DNA of 46,924 nt from Prevotella sp. (GTDB lineage Bacteria > Bacteroidota > Bacteroidia > Bacteroidales > Bacteroidaceae). Numbering within the stretch: position 1 is the stretch's first letter; each line of letters begins with the position of its first letter. Positions 17,524 through 26,427 of this stretch are shown piece after piece. The notes beneath the pieces were generated by a model, which saw only the letters and a list, made by a program, of their open reading frames with translations, was not told where the DNA came from and did not search any database. The stretch covers positions 1 to 46,924 of the forward strand of contig JAEEPT010000002.1 in NCBI GenBank assembly GCA_016284895.1, written 5' to 3'. Position numbers and translations under genes: made by a program.

Positions 17524-19842
17524 ATGAGAAGATTTTTCTACGCAATTGCAGTGATGGGGCTAATGACCGCCAGTTCACTAACTATTCAGGCGCAGACCGC
17601 CAACATGAAGGATCGTGGGCTTTGGGGGTCTATAGCGGCCGCACCCAGTAGCGGGGCAATCAATTTGGGCGACTATCAGCAGGCCAACGGAAAACTGCTG
17701 CTCACCTGGCGCATGCTGCCCGGCGACGATGAGAACACTGCATTCGACCTTTACCGCACGATAGGCTCAGGCAAAGAGTCGCAGCTGAACGGCAAGACGG
17801 TCTTTACAGGCGGTGCACACTTTGAGGTGCAGCCCATCTATGCAACCAGCTACACAGAGACCTCCAGCACTGTGCTCGCAGGCAACAACGACGTGACCTA
17901 CCGTCTGACGCTCACCGGCAGCGACGAGACCATTGGCACCTATACCATTAAGAAGGAGCAAATCAAGAACAAACTACCTTATATATCTATTCCCCTGCAG
18001 TCTACCGACGACTGCTCTAACTATCCCCAGTATCTGAAGTATCAGGCCAACGACTGCTCTGTGGGTGACCTCGATGGTGACGGACAGATGGAAATTGTGG
18101 TGAAGCGCCTGCTTACCGTTTATGATGCTAATGGCACGATTACCGCAACTAGTGAGGGAGCCGGTGATAGTGACCGTCGTGCCCGTCATATCATTATTTG
18201 GGATGCTTATAAACTTGACGGTACATTGATGTGGCGCGTTAAGTCGGGTCCGAACATCATTACTGGCAATAGCTCCAGTGTGATGCTGGGCGACCTCGAT
18301 GGCGATGGCTGTGCAGAGTTCGTGACCAAGACGGGCGAAGGAACCGTCTTTGGTGATGGTACTGAGATGGGTGATACCGATGGTGATGGTATCACCGATT
18401 ATCGTGACCGTTGGAACGGACACTATACTGGCGACAGCAATAAGGGCTATGGTGGTCCGGAGTATTTCTCTGTGATTGATGGTAAAACTGGTCGCGAACT
18501 GGCCCGAAGCAATTTTATTGCTCGTGGTCCCGAAGGGCAGACACCTCAGCAGTGGGTGAACAACTATGTTGCTAACAGCGAGTCGTGGGGTGATAACTAC
18601 TGGAAGCGTGCCAACTCGTTGCGCTTGGGTCTGGCACAGTTCACAGGCAAGGGCATGCAGATCTTCCTGGGTCGTGGCGTCTATGCCCGCACTGTAGTAG
18701 AGGGCTGGGACTACATCCCCAATACCCCTGATAGCAAATGGGGGCTGGAAGGTTCGCTCACCCGTCTGTGGAAGTTCGACTCAGCCGTTGCTGGTGGTCA
18801 TTGGTCGAACGTGAATGGTGAATGGAAGAAGGACGGGGTGAAAAACAAGGATGGCAAGGCTAACTCGGCATATACAGGTCAGGGCAATCATGCCTTCAAC
18901 GTGGCCGACCTCGATGGTGACGGGCTGGACGAAGTGATGTACGGCTCATGTGCCTTCGACAACGACGGCACCGGACTGTGGACCACAGGCCTGGGGCATG
19001 GAGATGCCAACCATGTGGGTGTGTTCCAACTGGGTTATGAAGGTCTGCAGGTGTACCACTGCTTAGAGAGTGGAAAGACGGAGGTGGCCCTGCACGATGG
19101 AAAGACTGGAGCCACCATCTGGGCTATTGTTGCTGACGTCGAGGGCGATCAGGGCCGCTGCATGGTGGCCGACGTTGACCCCAAGTCGCCAGGCTGTGAG
19201 TTCTGGAAGTATGGCAACGAACTTTACAATCAGAATTGTGCTGCAATCATGAATAGTGCCGGTACAGACCGTGCTAAAGAAAGCTCATGCAATGCTGGCA
19301 TCTGGTTCGATGGCTATCTGAACCGTCAGATGATTGACGGTGGCATCATCAATAGCTATTCTCACGGACGTACCTTCACGATGTATCGCTTCAACATGTC
19401 GTTCAACAACAGCACGAAGTCGAACCCTGGCTGGTACGGTGATATGCTGGGCGACTGGCGTGAAGAGGTCATCTGCCCCAGCAGCGACAAGCTGACCGAC
19501 ATCAAGATATTCTCTACCTGGTATCCCACAGAGCACCGCATTCCCTGGCTCATGACCGACCATACCTACTACATGCAGGCCATCCAGGAGAACGTGGGCT
19601 ACAACCAGCCTACCAACGTAGGCTACTACTTAGGCAGTGACTATGCGAATGATGCTGAGATATGGGCTGCTGCAAAGGTTGCCGACAAAGCTCGCGAGAG
19701 CATCTTCTCTGGCATCAGCACCATCAGCTCTTCTACGCCTGCAACGGTTCGCAAGGGCGTTTACAGCCTGAGTGGTCAGAAGGTAGAGAACCCCACACAC
19801 GGGCTTTACATCATCGATGGAAAGAAAGTGTATGTCAGATAA
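17524..19842 (+). CDS. Secreted PL11-like rhamnogalacturonan lyase
   Basis: Signal peptide MRRFFYAIAVMGLMTASSLTIQAQ; VGDLDGDGQMEIVVK, MLGDLDGDGCAEFVTKTGEGT, GHYTGDSNKGYGGPEYFSVIDGKTGREL, YGDMLGDWREEVI. ORF-track start (17395) extended too far upstream. Confidence 0.88.
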   Translation: MRRFFYAIAVMGLMTASSLTIQAQTANMKDRGLWGSIAAAPSSGAINLGDYQQANGKLLLTWRMLPGDDENTAFDLYRTIGSGKESQLNGKTVFTGGAHFEVQPIYATSYTETSSTVLAGNNDVTYRLTLTGSDETIGTYTIKKEQIKNKLPYISIPLQSTDDCSNYPQYLKYQANDCSVGDLDGDGQMEIVVKRLLTVYDANGTITATSEGAGDSDRRARHIIIWDAYKLDGTLMWRVKSGPNIITGNSSSVMLGDLDGDGCAEFVTKTGEGTVFGDGTEMGDTDGDGITDYRDRWNGHYTGDSNKGYGGPEYFSVIDGKTGRELARSNFIARGPEGQTPQQWVNNYVANSESWGDNYWKRANSLRLGLAQFTGKGMQIFLGRGVYARTVVEGWDYIPNTPDSKWGLEGSLTRLWKFDSAVAGGHWSNVNGEWKKDGVKNKDGKANSAYTGQGNHAFNVADLDGDGLDEVMYGSCAFDNDGTGLWTTGLGHGDANHVGVFQLGYEGLQVYHCLESGKTEVALHDGKTGATIWAIVADVEGDQGRCMVADVDPKSPGCEFWKYGNELYNQNCAAIMNSAGTDRAKESSCNAGIWFDGYLNRQMIDGGIINSYSHGRTFTMYRFNMSFNNSTKSNPGWYGDMLGDWREEVICPSSDKLTDIKIFSTWYPTEHRIPWLMTDHTYYMQAIQENVGYNQPTNVGYYLGSDYANDAEIWAAAKVADKARESIFSGISTISSSTPATVRKGVYSLSGQKVENPTHGLYIIDGKKVYVR

Positions 19843-19865
19843 GACAATAAGTAAAAGCGATTTTT

Positions 19866-21257
19866 ATGACGAAGACAAACTTTTTCCCGATTCTCTGCCT
19901 TTGTTTATTCCTTGCTTCCCCCCTGTCTGCCCAGAAGTTCGCCCAGGAGTTCGGCAACCCACGTAAAGTGTTTGTGGAGACAGTGGCCACACCCAATCAT
20001 GCCGACAGCTACTATGCTGTAGGTCAGCAGGCTACGCTGCGTATCGTAGCCCGTGAAGGTGGAGTGCCCGTACAAGGAACAACGGTACGCTATAAGGTAG
20101 GACCTGAGATGCTGCTCCCTGAGACCTTCGATTCGACTGCATTCGTAAATGGTGAGGTCACAATCGTCATGGGGACGATGCGGGAACCTGGCTTTTTGGC
20201 TTGTCAGTATGAATTTAAGACCGCTGATGGCAAGATGCAGAAAGACTTAGTGAAGCTGGCTTTCTCGCCTGAACAGATTAAGTCATTCACTCCCATGCCC
20301 AAGGACTTTGAGCAGTTCTGGCAGAAAGCTGTGAAAGAGGCCCGCAAGGTTGACCTTGAGCCTGAATACTTCGATGTGCCCGATGCCACCAACGAGAAAT
20401 TCATGACGAAGTTAGTCCGCCTGCATGTAGGCAAGAACAAGTGGATTTACGGCATGCTGACTATTCCGCGTAGCGGCTCCCTTCCTCTTGGGGAGGGCGG
20501 GGGAAAAGGTCTTCCCGTTGTTCTCTGTCCTCCAGGAGCTGGCAGTACGAAGGTGTTCCCCAGTGACTACTTCGGTCGTGAGGGCATGATCTACATGAAG
20601 ATAGAGATTCACGACAACGACCCTCGCATTCCCGACGATGAATACAACGCTATGCGACAGAAGAAGTGCGACGGCTATATACGTCGCGGAATGGAGTCGA
20701 AAGATACCTATTATTATAAAGATGTGTATGTGGGGTGTGTGCGTGCCATCGACTTCCTTTGCTCGCTACCTGAGTGGGATGGCAAGAACGTCATCGTCAC
20801 CGGAGGTTCGCAGGGTGGGGCGCTCACCATCGTCACTGCTGCTCTTAACGAGAAGGTCACTTTCTGTGCTCCGTTCTATCCTGCCCTCTGCGACCTCACT
20901 GGTTTCTTGCATCAGCGAGCCGGTGGATGGCCGAAGTTCTTTGCAGGGCAAAGCAGCGTGGCGGGGGCCGAGCGTTTCACCAGCTCCAATAAAGAAGGCA
21001 AAACAGATATCCTTGACAATCAAGCTGTTGAGACGCTGCAGTACTTCGATGTGGTCAACTTCGCCCGCCTTCTGAAAGTTCCCACCTTCCTGTCGTGGGG
21101 CTACAACGACGATACTTGTTCGCCCACATCCGTATGGGCAGCGTGGAATGTCATCACCGCTCCGAAGCAGAAAGACGTCACCCCGTCGAGCGGCCATTGG
21201 CGTTTTCCCACCAGTCAGCAAAAATGCTTGGAGTGGATGAAAGGAAACTTGCGATAG
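19866..21257 (+). CDS. CE7/AXE1-like secreted acetyl esterase
   Basis: VVLCPPGAGSTKVFPSDYF; GKNVIVTGGSQGGALTIVTAAL (nucleophile elbow GGSQGG); PFYPALCDLTGFLHQRAGGWPKFF; TFLSWGYNDDTCSPTSVWAAWN. Confidence 0.85.
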   Translation: MTKTNFFPILCLCLFLASPLSAQKFAQEFGNPRKVFVETVATPNHADSYYAVGQQATLRIVAREGGVPVQGTTVRYKVGPEMLLPETFDSTAFVNGEVTIVMGTMREPGFLACQYEFKTADGKMQKDLVKLAFSPEQIKSFTPMPKDFEQFWQKAVKEARKVDLEPEYFDVPDATNEKFMTKLVRLHVGKNKWIYGMLTIPRSGSLPLGEGGGKGLPVVLCPPGAGSTKVFPSDYFGREGMIYMKIEIHDNDPRIPDDEYNAMRQKKCDGYIRRGMESKDTYYYKDVYVGCVRAIDFLCSLPEWDGKNVIVTGGSQGGALTIVTAALNEKVTFCAPFYPALCDLTGFLHQRAGGWPKFFAGQSSVAGAERFTSSNKEGKTDILDNQAVETLQYFDVVNFARLLKVPTFLSWGYNDDTCSPTSVWAAWNVITAPKQKDVTPSSGHWRFPTSQQKCLEWMKGNLR

Positions 21258-21269
21258 TCTTTTATTTCT

Positions 21270-21327
21270 TTAAATGCATTTAACGCCTTGTTAAACGCAT
21301 CGGACAGCGCGTCCGATGCATCGGACG
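21270..21327. repeat. Intergenic 21-bp-period dyad array III (TTAAATGCATTTAA / TTAAACGCATCGGA / TCCGATGCATCGGA)
   Basis: 14-bp units at 21270-21283, 21291-21304 and 21312-21325 with exactly 7-bp spacers; 21310-21327 is an 18-bp perfect palindrome CGTCCGATGCATCGGACG. Confidence 0.9.
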
Positions 21328-21420
21328 TTGTGTTGTAGTTGATGACTTGGCTGACTTACATCTATTGGTGTCATTTGTAGTGGCAGCAGCTGTCTGGCAA
21401 ACGATATTAATAGAGTGGAT

Positions 21421-22122
21421 TTATCGGTTCATCCAGTGGTTGATTGACGAGCGTGGAATGCCCCTTTTTACTGCTTTTTCCAACTCTTCACGCGCTTCGG
21501 CATTGCGTTTCTGGGTGAGAAGGACTTCGACTTTGGATACTACGAAGTCGGGATTGAGCGGACTGCGCTTGATGGCCTCGTCCCAGTCGTAGAGCGACAC
21601 ATCGTACTGACCAAGTTCGGCTTCATAGCCAGCGCGAGCTACGTAAGACAAGGCAGAGTCGGGATACATCTCAACCAACCGGTTCATCTCTTCGAGGGCA
21701 TCGGTCTGGCGTCCCATTCTTCGCTTGACCATTGCCAGTCCTAACTGTGCATCGAAGTTGCGTGGCACGATGGAGAGAAAGGTCTCATAGTCGTATTTGG
21801 CCTGGTCGTAGTGCTTCAGCTGGGTGTGGGCGTAGGCGCGGTAGTAAAGTGCAGCAAGGCTCTTTGGGTCAATGCTCAGCACATTGCCATACTCCTCAAT
21901 GGCATATTCCCACTGGTTCAGTTCGATATTGATAGCAGCCTTCTTCAGTCGCAAGTCTGTTGACTTTGGAAAGCGCCTAATCTGCTTGTTGAGAACGGCT
22001 AACGAGTCGCGCCACTGTTGTGACGTCTGCGCCTGAAGGACTGACGGCGACAGAAGAAGAATGAGGGTGAAAAGCAAAACTCTCGTCATATTCGGTTGTA
22101 GGTGCATCAATAATTGCTGCAA
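21421..22122 (-). CDS. Exported tetratricopeptide-repeat protein
   Basis: Signal-like N-terminus; TPR-like repeats including WEYAIEEYGNVLSIDPKSLAALYYRAYAHTQLKHYDQAKYDYE. Confidence 0.8.
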   Translation of the reverse strand: MQQLLMHLQPNMTRVLLFTLILLLSPSVLQAQTSQQWRDSLAVLNKQIRRFPKSTDLRLKKAAINIELNQWEYAIEEYGNVLSIDPKSLAALYYRAYAHTQLKHYDQAKYDYETFLSIVPRNFDAQLGLAMVKRRMGRQTDALEEMNRLVEMYPDSALSYVARAGYEAELGQYDVSLYDWDEAIKRSPLNPDFVVSKVEVLLTQKRNAEAREELEKAVKRGIPRSSINHWMNR

Positions 22123-22267
22123 AATTACTTAAATAAGCTGGAAACGTCGGCTTATGGAAAATAACAATAACGCTAATTACATTTTTTTAGCTAACATACC
22201 AGTTACGATTTGCACTTATTTTCGTAATTTTGCACTCTAAAATGTAAATGAGCAATAAGTGAAAAAT

Positions 22268-24370
22268 ATGACTGAGACCAGTATAGGGGAAAATGAAAAG
22301 AGGAAGAACCCGTTCTTCGAGCCGTATGCCACACCTCACGATACGGTGCCTTTCGATAAGATTCGCATTGAGGACTTTGAAGAGGCGTTTATGGAGGGCA
22401 TACGCCGCGACAACGAGCATATAGAGAAGACCATCAATAATCCTGCCAAGCCAACATTCGACAATACAATCATTGACAAGGATGATGATACCGATGGCTA
22501 TTATGACTTGTTGGATCGCGTGTCGACAGTGTTCTATAACCTGACCTCGGCTGAGACCAATGACGAACTGGATGCACTGGCACAGAAGATGAGCCCCATC
22601 TTGACGCAGCATGCCAACGATGTGAGACTGAACGAGAAACTGTTCGAACGTATCAAATATGTGCACCGTCACCATCGTAAGCTAACACCTGAGGAGAAAA
22701 TGCTGCTCGAAACGACCTACGAGGGATTTGCCAGAAGCGGTGCGCTGCTCGATGCCGAAGGAAAGGAGAAACTGAGAAAGCTGACCGAGGAGGCTTCGAT
22801 GCTGTCGTTGCAGTTCTCGCAGAACCTGTTGAAGGAGAACAAGGCATACACACTGCACATTACTGATAGAACACAGCTCGACGGTCTGCCTGACATAGCT
22901 ATTGAGGCTGCCGCCCAGACGGCTAAGGAGCAGAAGAAAGACGGATGGGTGTTTACACTCGATTTCCCGTCTTATCAGCCGTTTATGACCTACAGCACGC
23001 AGCGCGAACTGCGCCGTGAGATGTATATGGCCAGAAACACGGTGTGTACACATGATAACACAGAGAACAACCTGGAAATATGCAAACGGCTCATCAACCT
23101 GCGGAGAGAGATTGCCCAGCTGCTGGGCTTCAAGACGTATGCCGACTATGTGCTGAAACACAGGATGGCCAGCAACACGCGCAACGTGTATAAGCTGCTG
23201 AACGACCTGATAGATGCCTACAAGCCGACGGCACTGAAGGAGAGGGACGCGCTGCTGAAGATGGCTCAGAAAATGGAGGGCAAGGACTTCAAGATGGAGC
23301 CGTGGGACTCGGCCTTCTACTCGCACAAGCTGCAGATGAAGAAGTATAACCTGGATGCGGAGATGCTGCGCCCATACTTTGAACTGCAGAAGGTGATAGA
23401 TGGCGTGTTCGGACTGGCCAACAGACTGTACGGCATTACATTTAAGGAGAACAAGGACATACCTGTTTATCATCCCGACGTGAAGGCATACGAGGTGTTC
23501 GACAAGGACGGCAGTTATCTGGCTGTGTTCTATGCCGACTTCCATCCGAGAAAGGGAAAGCAGGGCGGTGCCTGGATGACGGAGTATCAGGGACAATACA
23601 TTGACCGTAAGAAGGACAAGGAGGGGAAGGAGATACTGGAGAATGTACGCCCCCACGTGTGCGTGGTGATGAACTTCTCGAAACCTACGGAGGAGAAGCC
23701 CGCGCTGCTCACGCTGAGCGAGGTGGAGACCTTCCTGCATGAGTTCGGCCACTCGCTGCACGGCATGTTTGCCAATACGCGCTTTGAGAGTCTGAGCGGC
23801 ACAAACGTATGGTGGGACTTTGTGGAATTGCCTTCACAGTTCATGGAGAACTATGCGGTGGAGAAGGACTTCCTGCGCACGTTTGCTTTTCACTATCAGA
23901 CGGGGGAGCCTATTCCCGAGGAACTCATAGAGCGCATCGTGAAGAGCCGTAACTTCATGGTGGCGATGGCCTGTCTGAGACAGGTGAGCTTCGGCCTGCT
24001 GGACATGGCTTACTACACGCAGCGTAAGGAGTTCACCGACGACATCATACCCTTTGAGAAGCATGCCTGGAAAAAAGCCATCCTGGGCAAACAGCTGCCT
24101 GATACATGTATGACGGTGCAGTTCTCGCACATCATGGCAGGAGGCTATGCTGCCGGATACTACAGCTATAAGTGGGCCGAGGTGCTCGATGCCGATGCTT
24201 TCAGCCTGTTCAAGAAGAACGGCATCTTCGACAAGGCTACGGCTGAGAGCTTCAGGGAGAACGTGCTGTCGAAAGGCGGAACGGAACATCCGATGACTCT
24301 CTACAAGAGATTCCGTGGAGAAGAACCAACGATCAAAGCTTTACTGAAGAGAAATGGAATCAGACGATAA
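22268..24370 (+). CDS. dcp: M3-family zinc metallopeptidase (oligopeptidase / dipeptidyl carboxypeptidase)
   Basis: HEFGHSLHGMF zinc motif; NPFFEPYATPHDTVPFDKIRIEDFEEAF N-terminus. ATG at 22268 preferred over the GTG at 22259. Confidence 0.9.
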   Translation: MTETSIGENEKRKNPFFEPYATPHDTVPFDKIRIEDFEEAFMEGIRRDNEHIEKTINNPAKPTFDNTIIDKDDDTDGYYDLLDRVSTVFYNLTSAETNDELDALAQKMSPILTQHANDVRLNEKLFERIKYVHRHHRKLTPEEKMLLETTYEGFARSGALLDAEGKEKLRKLTEEASMLSLQFSQNLLKENKAYTLHITDRTQLDGLPDIAIEAAAQTAKEQKKDGWVFTLDFPSYQPFMTYSTQRELRREMYMARNTVCTHDNTENNLEICKRLINLRREIAQLLGFKTYADYVLKHRMASNTRNVYKLLNDLIDAYKPTALKERDALLKMAQKMEGKDFKMEPWDSAFYSHKLQMKKYNLDAEMLRPYFELQKVIDGVFGLANRLYGITFKENKDIPVYHPDVKAYEVFDKDGSYLAVFYADFHPRKGKQGGAWMTEYQGQYIDRKKDKEGKEILENVRPHVCVVMNFSKPTEEKPALLTLSEVETFLHEFGHSLHGMFANTRFESLSGTNVWWDFVELPSQFMENYAVEKDFLRTFAFHYQTGEPIPEELIERIVKSRNFMVAMACLRQVSFGLLDMAYYTQRKEFTDDIIPFEKHAWKKAILGKQLPDTCMTVQFSHIMAGGYAAGYYSYKWAEVLDADAFSLFKKNGIFDKATAESFRENVLSKGGTEHPMTLYKRFRGEEPTIKALLKRNGIRR

Positions 24371-24779
24371 ACAATACAAGCTGGACTGCCGCTATCTGCG
24401 CATGGCCCGCATCTGGGCAGAGAACTCCTACTGTCAGAGAAGGCAGGTGGGCGCTCTGGTCGTGAAGAACAAGATGATTATCAGTGACGGCTACAACGGC
24501 ACACCGAGCGGATTCGAGAATGTGTGCGAGGACGCGGGGGGCGTGACGAAGCCCTACGTGCTGCATGCCGAGGCCAATGCCATCACGAAGCTGGCACGCA
24601 GTTCGAACAATAGCGACGGAGCCACCATCTATATCACGGCCTCGCCCTGTATAGAGTGTGCTAAGCTCATCATACAGGCAGGCATCAAGCGCGTGGTGTA
24701 TGGTGAGAAATACCGGCTCACCGACGGCATTGAACTGCTGGAACGCGCTGGTATCGAGGTTGTTTATCTTGCTCTCTAA
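24354..24779 (+). CDS. dCMP/cytidylate deaminase
   Basis: HAEANAI and SPCIECAKLIIQAGIKRVVY zinc motifs. Overlaps the M3 peptidase 3' end by 17 bp. Confidence 0.9.
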   Translation: MESDDKQYKLDCRYLRMARIWAENSYCQRRQVGALVVKNKMIISDGYNGTPSGFENVCEDAGGVTKPYVLHAEANAITKLARSSNNSDGATIYITASPCIECAKLIIQAGIKRVVYGEKYRLTDGIELLERAGIEVVYLAL

Positions 24780-24788
24780 TCATAAGAA

Positions 24789-26408
24789 ATGAACAAACAG
24801 AATCACTTCTCGCCCCTATGGCTTGCACTCAGTGCGGTGGTGGGCATCTTCATTGGAACTTTCTATGCCAATCATTTTGGCGGCAACAGGTTGAGCATCA
24901 TTAATTCAGGAACGAACAAACTGAACAACCTGCTGCATATCGTGGACGATCAGTATGTAGATACAGTCGATGTGGCCGATCTTGTAGAAAAGGCTGTACC
25001 GCAACTGCTGTCAGAACTCGATCCGCATTCGGTCTATATCTCAGCAAAGGATAAGCAGATGGCAGAAGACGACCTGCGTGGATCGTTCTCCGGCGTTGGC
25101 ATCGAGTTCATCATCAGGAAAGACACTCTTCGCGTACAGAATGTTATCAAGAACGGCCCATCAGAGCGTGCCGGTGTGCTTGCAGGCGATAAAATTGTGG
25201 AAGTGGACGACTCGGCTTTCGTAGGCAAGACTCTGACAAATGAGGAAGCAATGCACCGACTCAAGGGACCGAAGGATACAAAGGTGAAACTGGGCATCGT
25301 GAGACGGGGAGAGAAAGAACTGCGCTATATCACAGTGACCAGGGGAGAGATTCCAATGAAGAGCGTCAACGCGCTCTATATGCTGGATGATGAGACTGGA
25401 TATATTCGAATCAAGAACTTCGGAGAGAATACATATCCCGAACTGCTCATCGCTCTTGCTCAGTTGGCACAGGAGGACTTTAGCAATCTCGTGATTGACT
25501 TGCGAGGAAATACGGGTGGGTATCTCGGCTCTGCCGTGCAGATAGCTAACGAATTCTTGCCAAAGAACCAACTCATTGTATATACTGAAGGACGACGCTC
25601 GCCCAGACAAGAATACCGTTCAGACGGACGTGGCAGTTATCAGAACATTCCGCTTGTCGTGCTTATCGATGAAGGATCGGCATCGGCAAGTGAGATTCTG
25701 GCAGGTGCCATTCAGGATAATGATCGTGGCACAATCATTGGAAGAAGGTCGTTTGGAAAAGGATTGGTGCAACAGCCTATCGAATTTAACGACGGCTCGT
25801 TGATGAGGCTCACCATCGCCCGTTACTATTCACCTTCAGGACGTTGCATACAAAAGCCCTACACAAGTGGACAGGACAAGAACTATGAGGAGGATCTCAT
25901 GATTCGCTATCAGCATGGAGAGTTCTTCTCACAGGACAGCATCAAGCATACTGGACCTGAGTTCAAGACGACTAACGGTCGTGTGGTCTATGGCGGTGGT
26001 GGCATCACACCCGACATCTTCGTGGGCGAGGATACTACTGCATATACCTCTTATTATAAAGAGGCATCGCTCTCGGGGCTGATTCTTCAGTTCTGCTATG
26101 ACTATACTGACGACCATCGTGCAGAACTCGCGGCTAATGGAGATTTCGTGGCACTGGAGAAGTATCTGAAACGACAGAATATTGTGGAGAAGTTCGTGAG
26201 CTATGCTGACCGTCAGGGACTGAAACGCCGAAATCTGCTCATTCAGCGCTCTTACCGACTGCTGGAGCGCGCCCTCATCAGCCGTCTCATCTATAACGTG
26301 CTGGACGAACAGGCTTGGATTGAGTTCCTGAACGTTGACGATCCTGCTATCAAGGAAACTCTCAAACTGTTTAAAGAAGGAAATGCTTTCCCGACAGGGG
26401 AGGAGTAA
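24789..26408 (+). CDS. S41 C-terminal processing peptidase (PDZ + protease)
   Basis: DPHSVYISAKD, PDZ region, LVIDLRGNTGGYLGSAVQIANEFL, LIDEGSASASEILAGAIQDNDRGTIIGRRSFGKGLVQ. Confidence 0.9.
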   Translation: MNKQNHFSPLWLALSAVVGIFIGTFYANHFGGNRLSIINSGTNKLNNLLHIVDDQYVDTVDVADLVEKAVPQLLSELDPHSVYISAKDKQMAEDDLRGSFSGVGIEFIIRKDTLRVQNVIKNGPSERAGVLAGDKIVEVDDSAFVGKTLTNEEAMHRLKGPKDTKVKLGIVRRGEKELRYITVTRGEIPMKSVNALYMLDDETGYIRIKNFGENTYPELLIALAQLAQEDFSNLVIDLRGNTGGYLGSAVQIANEFLPKNQLIVYTEGRRSPRQEYRSDGRGSYQNIPLVVLIDEGSASASEILAGAIQDNDRGTIIGRRSFGKGLVQQPIEFNDGSLMRLTIARYYSPSGRCIQKPYTSGQDKNYEEDLMIRYQHGEFFSQDSIKHTGPEFKTTNGRVVYGGGGITPDIFVGEDTTAYTSYYKEASLSGLILQFCYDYTDDHRAELAANGDFVALEKYLKRQNIVEKFVSYADRQGLKRRNLLIQRSYRLLERALISRLIYNVLDEQAWIEFLNVDDPAIKETLKLFKEGNAFPTGEE

Positions 26409-26416
26409 TCCTCCCC
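26397..26416 (+). repeat. Hairpin GGGGAGGA-gtaa-TCCTCCCC containing the S41 stop codon in its loop
   Basis: Perfect 8-bp arms; TAA at 26406-26408 in the loop. Confidence 0.7.
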
Positions 26417-26427
26417 CGGCTTTCCCT

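Noticed and set aside
7719-21327. Possibility that arrays I-III are CRISPR arrays
   Set aside because: Period is only 21 bp, spacers are 7 bp and sometimes identical, and no cas genes are present.
22682-23761. 359-aa - strand ORF opposite the M3 peptidase
   Set aside because: Antisense shadow of a well-supported gene with a HEFGH zinc motif.
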